Shown in pieces: positions 47,425 to 59,400 of a stretch of DNA of 64,000 bases. Made by a program: the position numbers and the translations under genes. Where the stretch lies: assembly GCF_008831285.2 (NCBI RefSeq), contig NC_045150.1, forward strand, positions 2,554,001-2,618,000, read 5' to 3'. The notes beneath the pieces are model-generated. The model was not told the origin of the DNA. It made no database searches and saw only the letters and a list, made by a program, of their open reading frames with translations. Source of the DNA: Nymphaea colorata. Taxonomy: Eukaryota > Streptophyta > Magnoliopsida > Nymphaeales > Nymphaeaceae. Numbering within the stretch: the stretch's first letter is position 1; the number at the start of each line of letters is the position of its first letter.

Positions 47425-50400
47425 GTCTTTGCAACCAAATTGGACCGTGTAGAAGTGATCTCCATTGGTTGATTTGAATTGTTTGGCTCATGTAGAAATC
47501 AACTTAAAAGTTTGTCGCCCCAGTAATGATATGTTAGTTTACAAGATATGTATGTTTAAACCACTAAATTTTAGCATTTTCATGGGGCTGACTTCTGACA
47601 TACTACGAAATCCTACATACATATCACATTCCAGCAACTTCATGGTAGCTTCTAGTAAAACTCAATTGTGTAAATCACATCTATATGATCAAATTTTATT
47701 ACTGAATAGGTCCGAATCGATTTGCAACTATTCAGGGAAATCAGCAAGTTTTCTTTTTGGACATGAATGACACACACAAGAACAGGCTATTTTTTACCGG
47801 AAAGACTTACACAAGAGGAGCAAGTTGCGAACATAGGCATTTCAGGCCATTTTATAAGTTCGAAATCCAGCTTATACTATGCGTCAGGCAACGTCGTAGA
47901 TGATCGTGAATTTTCCACCATGGCCGGAAAAGGGGGGTCCCAAGCTGCTAATAGTTTCCAACAGACGAGGAACCTCCTTTCCCAGGAAACCAAACAAGGT
48001 GTGACAATTCTCCTTCACCCACTTTCTATTTTTATTTTTCAATTTCCTTACCATCCATGAACCATCCTCCATCAGAGGAGATGTACGCTTTGGAAATGCT
48101 GAGATCAAGGTCGGTCAGGACCTGAACAACTTCCAGCAGTATACCATGCTTGTTCACGCTGTCAACCTGCAGCACGCGGAAAAAAGGAAAAAGGCCAAGT
48201 TCAAGTCAGTACTTGCTTCAATTTTTTGGCTGCCGGAGACAAATTTACGCACATATTTTTCGTTTTTTGGTTTCTTTTCTACACTTCCACGTCTTCTAAG
48301 TTCATAATATTGGAGCTCTGTTTTCTAGGAGCAATAAATAGTGAACCAACCGAACTTTTCGTCTAACACAGGTCAAAGCCCAGTAGATATAGTCAAATGA
48401 GAACACTAGCCATACTAAAAAACATAATGAAAATTTTATAAAAACGTGCCTAATCTTTTAGTGAATAACAAAAACATGTTTAAGTTTCGATTTCGTTCAT
48501 TTAATTGCATATGTTATATAAGAAAGGATGAATGTTCTAGTAACATGAACAAAACTTGATAAAAATACAAACATTAAAGTTTACCATTAACAAAACGTAC
48601 GATGAACGTGAAACTGCAGCGCTTTTCAAGAACGATATATTAAGCAAGAGAAAAAAAATTGTCATACATGAAATATTTCTAAAATATGATATTCATGTAA
48701 GGCACCTTTCGAGATGCTTATACAACGACTTGCCTGCTTCATAAATTTAAAGCTTCTAGCTAGGAATTCGAGATGCTATGCTACAAGTAAGGTTATTGGT
48801 CAGACCGTCAAAAACCAGTACTGGCATGGAATGTCACAAGAAACGAAATGTGATTATTGATTCTCTTTTCACCATCTTATGTGCGTTTTCAGGGTGATGT
48901 TTAACCTCAACTTGTTATCTACATGTGCAACCTGATCACCATTCTTACTTCTACCCTTGATCACAAAAACACATGTTTTTCTTTTGAAAAAATGCGTTAA
49001 AAATATGAAAAAAAGTCGGCTGAATAAAACATAAAAAAAATGATTTTTTTTTTTAATTTTGGTTTTTTTCGTTTTTTTCCCATTTTTTCCATTCTATGTG
49101 TTTTCATGTATTTTCACATTTCCCCCCTTTTTTTTTTGTTCTATGTGTTTTTTCACGTTTTCTTTAATACCATGCCAAACTGTTTGTTTCTATTTTCTAA
49201 TTTTTAAATATACTTATATTTTCATGTTGTTTTATTAGTTTCTCATTTTATTTTTTTCCCCAATTTTTAAGATTTTTAAAATTTACCATATTTTTTTCTG
49301 TATTTTCCATTTTTTAAAGCTTGCAATATTATATCCTAAAAAACTTCACCGTTTAAAATGTGAAAATGATATTTGTGACTGTTTTTACCATTTCCATTGA
49401 GGAAACTGTTGTCAAGGACTTGGCTTTTCACTCAAATCTCAAAAAGGAAGCCTTAGGGTTTCAAATTTATTGAAGAAACTGCAAAGTTTTATGAACTGCA
49501 AATCAATAACGTACAAGCACTATTCTCATGCTTAACTCAAGATAAAATTTCAGAGTAGATTGACTAAGAGATAATCATGTAAAATGTTGTTGTTTAACGT
49601 GTTCTACAGTTATGATAGACAATACGAACGCCTTTAAAGAGTCCTTGACCCAAGACGGACACATATACACCCCAAGGGGTTGGCGCGGTGGGCCTTTAAA
49701 TACCAAGAAGTCAGGGTTCCACTCATGGACACCATGGTCTGAAGAAGCTTAAGTAGGCTTAGGCCTTAACCACCAAGTTACCTTTCCTAGAGTTTTATGC
49801 CGCCAAGAGCACGCTAAGTTTCGTGTTCTGGTATCTCTTCCCCTTGTTACAAATGGACAAATAAACTTTAACCACCACAAAAATATATTGAATTGATGAA
49901 GTTTTTTATGTAATTAGGGGCTGTACATTAGCATTCAAAGAAATTCTTACCAGTTGAGTCCCATTCACTTAAAAAAAAAAAAGTCAACTGTTTCCACGTA
50001 ACTGAAAGGTTAACAACGCCTGGAAAGAGCCCTAAAGGCCTCCTCATCCTCCTATTTCAGGGGCCATGAGCTGCTTTGGCGTCAGCAGCGACAGTAGTGT
50101 ACCCTTTAACATGTCCAACCACTTAAACATGCAGAGCATAACACCCATAACTAGAAACTTGCCTTTAAAGAGGACCTTAGCCCGACCAACTACACAGCCC
50201 AACCCTACCTTGGATCCAAGGATTTTGCTACGAAACATAAATTTAAAATCTACTGTGATGAAATCCAGCTAGTCGTCAGGCTATGTTTCAAACACTGGAG
50301 AGAAGGAGATGAATGCAGCACATTGTCACTCAGGCTTATTGGACGCCCAATTTTGGCGCCCACTAATTAAATTCATCAACCAACTCAAGCTGACTAGATC

Positions 50401-53400
50401 CGACCTCTCAAATTGGATGAGAAATCGGTTGGTAATCCTAGCGACGGCGTTATCAGTTTCAGATCAGCAATTGATATGGAATTATAGATCAGTCGAAGGT
50501 GGAGGAGGGTGCTCAAACAGGAGCTTCAAGAGACGCTAGATGAAGAAGTGAGTGCCCAGCATCAAAAAGCTCGAATCAAGTGGTTGTCCAAGGAGGATCA
50601 TAATATCCCTTTCTTCAAGGAATGGCGAAAGGTTGCACACCAATAACTGCATACACAGAATAGCAGGCAATTAAGACCCCACGAAAATCAGAAACACTTG
50701 TGATGCTTTCTTCTGCGAGCTTTTGGCAATGCTGGAAGACAACGGTGAGACTCGTGGGAGCAGAACAGGGATCTCAAGTCATGGGGGAGGAGAATAGCAA
50801 ACACCTCCATTCTACGACCCTTGAGGAGACAAGAGACATCGTATTTGCATCTGATCCCTACAGGACTCCTCGACCTGATAGTTTCCCAGGTTCCTTATAT
50901 CAGAACCATTGGGAATGCATAGGAAGAGATTTCACAGAAATGGCTAACTCCTTTCTCAGATCTGAGAAAATTAAAAAAAAGTCAAAAGGACAGAAATTGC
51001 CGGATTCAGGACTTTCGGCCAATAGCCTTGTCAAACTCTAAGTACAAATTCCAGTCAAAGTTTTTCGTGGTCAGGATGAATCTGATTTTGACCAAATTAA
51101 TGGAACATAGCTAGCCAGCTTTCTTGCTAAGGCGAAGCCTCGAAGACGCTGTTATTCTACGTCACGAAATTATGAACACACTGTGACACAGTTCCCGTCC
51201 AGCCTGCTGCTTGAAGATCGACCTAGTGAAGGCATATGATTGCGTTAATTGGGAATTCATAAAGTCATCCTTTCGTGCCTTTGAATTTGAAGGAAGAGTG
51301 GATTCAAAGGCTATCAGCGTGCTATTCTACTGCTTCGACTTGTATGATGATCATTTGCTCTCCAGGAGAGTAGTTTGACATGAATTGAAGACTGTGATTG
51401 TGAGGTGGTCCTTTGTCGCCTTAAATTTTTATTATCGTTACAATTTCTCACCTATGTAGCTTCAGTTGTCCCGACCACACATAGTTCTGTATTCCGCTTC
51501 CATGCTAGACAGAGCTGCGACCTTCTGTTTCCAACTACTCCACAAAACAAAGATTTTCTTCAGTGAAAACATAATAACCTGATACTCCTCATGTGAATCT
51601 CCAACTTAGTTTGCATCTGTATAAGCAACAAGATTTTGTCCCTTACAAGAGTAATGATCTTTGTGGTAGAGAAGACCATCCCAAGTTGGCTACTCATATA
51701 TGTCGGTGATATTATTACTACTAGAAATTGTGATAGTCACATTTGTGAAGTGTTAAGGAGTGTCTAAATGTGTTTAGCTCTGGACCTAACTCCAAACATG
51801 TTAGGTCTAGGTGATTTCTTATTTCTCTTATTGTTCTCATGTGTTGTTATTCTCTCAATAATGGCATCTTCTGTAAATTTCAGTAATTGAGGGCATTATT
51901 GCTCAACTTTTAAAGGTCGATATATATATATATATATATATATATAGGTGTGTTTTAGGGTTGAGGCTGCAATATGCAAGCCAGTCGTCTCCCTCTTTAC
52001 CTCTTCTTTGTCTCCTTCAATTTCTTCTATGCTAAAGTACCACTACGATGGACATGCAAGGCTGATGCATCAAAACTTATATGGTATCAGAGCAAAGGTC
52101 TTGTGGTTTCTCCAGAAGGAATGCCCAAAGAAATCTGATTTGTTCTTCCAAGAAAGATAACTATCTACTTAATTTCATCATACCTCTAGTCACCTCATTC
52201 ATCCTTATTCATTGTTTCTCCCTCAGAGATTTCATCATTGCCTCATTTTTCTCACCCTATTCTCCTTTTCTAGTTTGTGTTAATCTCCAAGCTATTTCTT
52301 ATATCCATATCTCTCTTTAATGTCGCAACTTTAACGTCTGAAATATCTCATTCTGTTAATTTCTCTTATGTCCTCACTCTTCTTGACGTCAGTTTATGGT
52401 GTTGAACACTTTCTTCTTCTCTTGCACGTAATTTTCCTTGAAACGTTTGTCGTCTTACTGTATTCAGTCTGCCACTCTGTGTTCAACCACTTGTATTTTG
52501 ACGATATACCTAGAGCTACTTTCCTTGTCCGGTCTGCATTCACTTATTTTATCCTAAAAGATACTTTTATAGCCACAACAATGTCTTTTCCTATGCTTGC
52601 ACAATAACAGATTTATGCACAATTGTCCATCGGTTGAAAAACAAAACATCGTCTTTTAGTTACTGTTGCTTGTGGCACATCATTTACATTAACTTTTGAT
52701 TCTTGTTGCCGGCAAAAATGTTCACTCTCTCACCTAATATTCTTTTGTTTTTGTCTCTTTCATGAATTTCACTTCAAACAACAATTCTTTCAGTTTCTTG
52801 ACCCAACTTGTTTTCCAGAAACTTATGCATACAACTTACCTGACCTAAAAGTGGCAACTAGTTTCTTTTATAAGGAGTCATAATCTATTTGGGCATCTAG
52901 ATGAAACTTCTGTAGACCGACTGCAGTTTATCTTGTAAGAAAGTAAGGATGGCAAAGGAGAATCCATCATGAGGGAGAAAAATCCAGAATATGTCAAATG
53001 GATGAAAAGAGACCAATCGCTTGTGGCATACATCACTTCAACACTTTCAGAGGAGGCACTTATTATTTCTGATGATCTTACTGCAGCACAACTATGAGAT
53101 ATTCTCAAGTGTCAGAGGCAAGAGGTCTAGAGCTGAAGCGAAAATTTCATAATCTCAAGAAAGAATCAAAATATGTTGTGAAATATTTGACTCAGATGAA
53201 AAAGTCACGGATCAGGTTGCCATGATTGGGAGTGCAGTTTTAGATGACAACAAAGTTCAGCAAATTTTAAGTGGACTCAAACCAACATACACGTATTTTG
53301 TACTGCTCTGGTGTTCCTGCTCTGCTCGGTTTTGATGAACTCAAGGCTAAACTGCTTCAGCATGAGATGGATAGGGAACAAATTTCAATGCAGATGATGA

Positions 53401-56400
53401 AATTTCTCATAATGTCTTGATGGCTGGTACTTCAGTTGGGTATGTTTGTGGAGGAGGAAGTTATGAAGGAGGACAAGGGCAATGTCAATTTGGTCAGGTT
53501 GAAAATTTCCTACTCCTAGTATCTCTACAAGAATTAGAAATCAAAGAAGGATCATGACATGTTTTCGATGTAACAAGAAAGGGCGTGTTAAGGAAAATTG
53601 TTAGTAAAATCCACAAAATAAAGGGAATGCTTACGAGGGAGGAGTGTAGAGAACTCAATATAAACACATAAATCTATACCAGATGATTCACAACATATAC
53701 TTATGATTGTGTTTTCAAGATGAACTTCAAACAAAATGATCAAGGACAATAGTAAGTGGATTTTGGGCAGCCATTCATGTCACTAGAAACACAGGTAAAA
53801 TTGCCTAACTTATCTACTTATTCAGAACAAGGATCGATCATCACATTAGATGGATCATATCATTCCATCACTCATACTGGAAATGCACAAATTCTCATGT
53901 CTAATTCTTCATTATCCCTGTCTAATGTCCTCCTTGCTTCAAATAATAAAAAAAATATTGTTTCAGTGTCTAAACATGTTGATTATACACATTCTTCTGT
54001 CAAATTCACTCCCTCTTTTGTGTATGTCAAGGATCTTCAATGAAGAAGACATTTGGTAAAAGAGAATAATATATACTATTTCAAGGAAACTCTACTAACC
54101 ACAGTTCCAGTTTCTTCTTCAATTGATTTACTAGTTGCTTCTTTAATTATTAGTGCATCCACTCAGTTGCGTATTCATAGTTCAGATGTTTTAAATTTAT
54201 ACTAATGTAATAAGCTTGATTTATAACACAACCTTTTGGGTCATTGTACGCGAAGTTTTAATGAAAGACTTATTGCAGGTAATTTCGCATAGAGTCTAGC
54301 TTAGAGTTTAACTCAAAAGTCAAACAGTACCGTAGTTCTCAACTCTATAAAGCCATGTTCTTTTTTATATTTTGAATAAAAGAGATTTTAAATCATTTGA
54401 GATTGTCTATTCTGATGTGTCAAGGCCTACCCCAATTTCTTCATTGCCTGGTAGTTGTTATTATGTTATCTTCATATATTCTTTTTCCCATTATACCTGG
54501 ATACATTTTATGAAAAATAAATCTAAAGCTTTCAAGTTTTTCTGGAACTTTCATGTCTTAATTCAAAACAAACTCTCCTCCAATATTGTGCATTTTGACT
54601 GTGATGGTGAATGAGAGTATTAATCCAAAGACTTTATTGCATATCTTCAAAATAATGAGATGAGTAAACAAATATCTTGCCTGCACACTCTCTAGTAAAA
54701 TGGGGTAGTTGAGTGGAAGCACCGACACATTGCAGAGACTACTTTGAGAATGATGCTAATATGTCAGCTAGCCTTTAGGCAGAGACTTTTCAGATGTTGT
54801 TCATATCATAAATCGATTGCCTATGATTATCTTGGAGCACAAGTATTCTTATTGAGTTCTTTATGGGCAACATCCTGCATATAATGATCCTTGCATATTT
54901 GGTTTCACATAAATACATCTTTGAGAAATAAGTTTTAAGACAAAACATTAAAATGTAGCTTTGTTGAATATGCAGATGAGCATAAGGGATTCAGATGCTA
55001 TGATCCAGGCAGTAAACGAATATAGACTTCGTAGAATGTGGTGTTTGATGAATTTAACTTTCATAAGGAATGTGGCCCCACCGACCCAATCTCACTATAG
55101 AGTAAGATCTATGATCCTATAACTTTGACAAGAAATGTGGCCCCACCGACCCACTCTCATTATAGAGTAAGGTCTATGATCCTTGGTTAAGTTGGGAGCT
55201 TTTGCCCATGGCAGCTCAGCCATGTATCTTCTTGCCCTCTTGTGAGTGCACATGCAAGAAATGTTCAGTCCAACCATGATTGATCTACCATGGAACAAGC
55301 TAAGCCTAGCAATGACTTTTAACATAAAGTAAGCTGCCATTCAACAATTTTTTGGGCTAGTCTATAGTTGAAGAGATCAGGACATGAATGATGAACGAGT
55401 TAGTCAACATGTAAGGAGATCTAAACGAGTTCGGCACCTCATTGATTGATAGATCAGTTATGAAAGCTTCTCTTTGGTTTTCCACTATGTCACCAGGGTG
55501 CGGCAACCCTGGTGACGCACTCGCGTCGACGCGACGCGGGTGCTGGTGCGACCCAGATTCGCACCCAACCCGCACCCTATTGATTTCAGTTTTTTTTAGT
55601 TTTTTTTATCAAATTTGATATTATTAATATATTATAATAATAAATTAATAATAATAATAAATACCCTCGCCGCACCGCTGCAAACGTAATTTTTTGAGAT
55701 GTATCGCACCCAAACCCACACCCCGCATTTTGGTGACATAGGTTTTCCAATTATTTATGTCAAACCTATAAACCTAGTTAATGGCTAAGGGCTATGAATG
55801 AGTAGATAGAAACATTCTATAAATGTGAAACTTGGGAAGTAATATCGGTACCTCAATGGAAGACTACAGTAGGTTCCAAGTGGGTTTAAAGTCAAGTATA
55901 AACTGGATGGTAGCAATGAACTATATAAAAACCACACTGTTTGCCAAATGTTTCACACAATATTTTGGGCAAAACTACGACGAGACTTTCAATCCAGTGG
56001 TTACAATGGATACGATCAGGGTGGGCATCGGGCCTGGGTCTGGCCCCAAAAAAACCAGCCCAGGCCGGTCCAATGGGGCCCGATTCAGCTCAGTAAATTA
56101 TTTAATATTATTTTATTTTATTAACAATATATTTTATTATTAAAAATATTGTTTACACTCAAAATATTTTATTTAATATTTTAAAAAATATTTTTTTTAT
56201 TTAGCTGGGCTGGGCCGGGCTCGGGTTTCTAGCATCGGACCGGGCCGGGCTAGGTACGAGCATTTCTCCCAATGAATTCAAAGGTGCAGTTTTTGTGGAA
56301 GCTTTCTTGATCATTCAATTTTTATTTACGAAGAAAAGATATCTCCAGTTCTTAATAGTTCAACCTCAAATCCATAAATTTCAAGACTTCCGCTGATGTT

Positions 56401-59400
56401 AGATCCTTTGCTTGATATAACTTCAAACCTCTCACAATATCCAAGGTCGGATCTAAGATCTCGGACTATGAAACAACCCTATAGAATTTTACATTGTTTG
56501 AAGCCTCCCAACATAACAATGGTTTTTATAAAAAAAACAGCACAAAAATTGTTATAGGCAGCGTAAAAAAAATCTGAGGAAATTAGCTTGTATTGGTCGA
56601 CCATTCCCTTGCCGACACCATGCTAGTGGAGACGTGGGCACCAGCATGTAATTGTTTATCAGGGGCAACGTATAGTAATAAGGGAGGACTTAAATAAATA
56701 CAAAATTATAAAGGAGCCCAACATTTGAGCCAATAATAAATAAACAAGCCCTCAACCTTTAAAAGACCACAAATGAGCCCACAACCTTCGCATTAATGTT
56801 GAAGGGTTGTTTGTGATTCTAAGTAAAAGTTGACGGCTGGTGGACACTTGGGGAGGACTAAAATAAATTCAATATATATATAAACATTTGAGGCCCCCAA
56901 CCTTCAAGGGACAACAACTAAATCATCAACTGTAAAGGCTTATTTATGGTACAGAGCGAAGCTCCCACCCACTCCCTAAGCCACCTAACTAGATCGATGT
57001 AAACTTTTTCTTTGAAATACTTAGCCTAATCTACTTTACGCAGTTGATATCTTGACTATTTTATAAATTTGCCTAAGGCAAATCAGTGATAGCAACAAAG
57101 CATAAAGGTGAGGTAAAGGTTGAAAACAAAACTGAGTTCGAATTTCTTCTAGAAAGAGTGACGGGTCCAGTGGCTTTACATAGTCCAGTGAAGCACCCAC
57201 AATGTGGTAGAGAGTCCGGATAGAGAGCCTCATCCCTTACGAAGGGATAAGGATCAAAGCGAACGCCACCGGTGCAAAAGCTGGATGTGACAAGGGCTAA
57301 GCATATCTCGGCAGAACCTATCCTACATTCAACTAGGCATGGTTAGGACAGTGATATGACATACACTCGGAGCCAACCACAGATACACATGTTTTTTTCC
57401 TTCTTCTGGAAAGCTAAGTTCAGACGTAGGAAAGAGAATTATATGACAAATCAAGATACCATATGGCCTCAAAGGCGTGGATCTGCACAGCCCTTTCTCC
57501 TTTACTCTTCTCATTTTCCATTAATAGTTGAAATGGATTTCTAGATCAAACTACTGGACAAGAAGATCCGAGAATTGACAAAATTGGATCAAGTAGGAAA
57601 TCATTTAAGCGGAAAAAATAGTAAATTTTCAAGGATCTTGCGATAGATAATATCACGGATCTTTTTATTAAGTAGGGGAAAACCTAAATTGTCTTTTTTA
57701 TAATATGAAAAAAACTTGCGGTTCTGTTGAATAAGACCCGAGAATTAGCAAAATTGGATCAAGTAGCAAACCGTTTAAGGGGAAATGATAAATTTTCACG
57801 GATCTTAGGATAGATAATATAATGGGGTTTTCTAATCAAGTCGGGAAAAACCTAGTTGTCCTTTTTATAATATAAAACACTTAAGGTTGTATTAGATAAC
57901 ACCTTTTAAAAAACAACGTTTTCTGAAAATCGGGTTTTGTGGAAAGTTACTTTGTAACAGGAGAGAGTGGAGACAAGTTATTCATTTCCTTTTAAAAAGG
58001 TGGTTTTTCCAAAACTGGTTTTTTGTAAAACCAGTTTCAACCGTCACCGAAGCATGCCTTAGATGCAGTTTTAGATGAGATTTTGGTATTACTAAATCTT
58101 TAAATGTGTTTTCAATTTTATACAAGAACATAAAATAATTAATATATTTTAAATAAGATGAGCTTAAATCAATTTAAATATCCTTTAAATATCCCAGGCA
58201 GAGCCACATGTGGGAGAGTGTTAATGGTTACCCACACCAGGCCCACAAAAAATCACTATTTTTACACTACTGCTTTCAAGTAATTTCATCATTTAAGTAT
58301 ATCAGTGTCTCTAAAGTTTTTGAATGAATGTCCCTCTACCCAAAATTTCTGGCTCCACCAACGGTTAAATACTTACTCTTTGTCCAACTCAATTTGAAGT
58401 ACACTGATTTAGGAATACTTCAATCGAATTTGATCACAATATTGCTTCTAGTCTTGTTGTTCAAGAATCATAACACAGTTGAAAGATGAAACTTTTCAAT
58501 TCAGGGCTGTTTTTTGGAATTCCACGTAGCTCATCGAGGAAAAAAGTTTTCAGAGGATTGTATTCTTCGGAACCCTCCCATAATTCCATTCACAGACCTC
58601 AGGTTTTTTACTTATGTGGGCCCTATTTTTGCTAACAACTATCACAACCAACCCCATAAACCATATACTGGTGAAAACAAGAGCTTCTATGTCTTCCGAC
58701 GATGTCTTCTTAACTTGAAAAGTGGTTTTCTCTTTTGTAAAACGAGGGAAAACACTTATCTTGACAAATATTTTAACTGGAGATAAAAGTTATTTGATAG
58801 CAGTCCTACTCAAAGCAGGTTAGATGTTATGGTCCCTAACAGGGGACCATGTGTCATACTTACTACCGAAAAAGTTTAAAAAGAAAAGAAGCTCATATTC
58901 GCAATTATGACCAAAAGGTGGTCCTTTGAACAAAACTTGTTATAGAAAAGAAAAAACACCGAATTTCGCTTTTCAGTTCGGGAGGAAGATTCCCGGTTGC
59001 CGGTAGCTGTCAACGGATCTCACCTTTTGCCGGGCATCATTTCATTCTCCTATTCCTCATTACATTCGTGCGTCTAAAGAAGCGTGGGTTCGCGTGGAAG
59101 AGGGGGCAGAGATTACCTTGACGAGCGTGCAGTCGCTGCAGGTGGCGTTATCAATGGATACCCTGCAAAGTGAAGAGGACGCAGGTCAGCACCAACCCAA
59201 AAGAGACTCGGTCTCTACAAAGAACCGAGTCCACGACGAAGAATCGGGGGCGATCCAACTTGGGTCTATCGCTAAAATCCGGTTCTGCATGGACCTGCTG
59301 CTGCACAAGTGGGTCAAGATGCCTAGCTAAGAGAGTGAGTTGGGTGCACCACTGATATATTGCAAAAAAAAAAAAAGGTTAAAATTGGGGTATTCTGAAA

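Larger units (their letters stand above)
52094..56345 (+). mobile_element. Second Copia element, internal region, heavily decayed
   Basis: Same lineage as 23516-27952. Gag starts near 52762 (SFLTQLVFQKLMHTTYLT), followed by a zinc-knuckle-like stretch near 53555-53605 with a lost residue. Integrase core FEIVYSDVSRPTPISS lies at 54396-54445, then YSFSHYTWIHFMKNKSKAFK. Reverse transcriptase shows GSKWV near 55875 and FTQYFGQNYDETFNPVV near 55950-56005, then, after an inserted element, CGSFLDHSIFIYEEKISPVL at about 56288-56345, where it stops. There are many stops. No 3' LTR is found downstream; a reverse transcriptase piece that would follow lies instead upstream at 51685. Antisense within ACR3-like intron 2. 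Confidence 0.87.
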
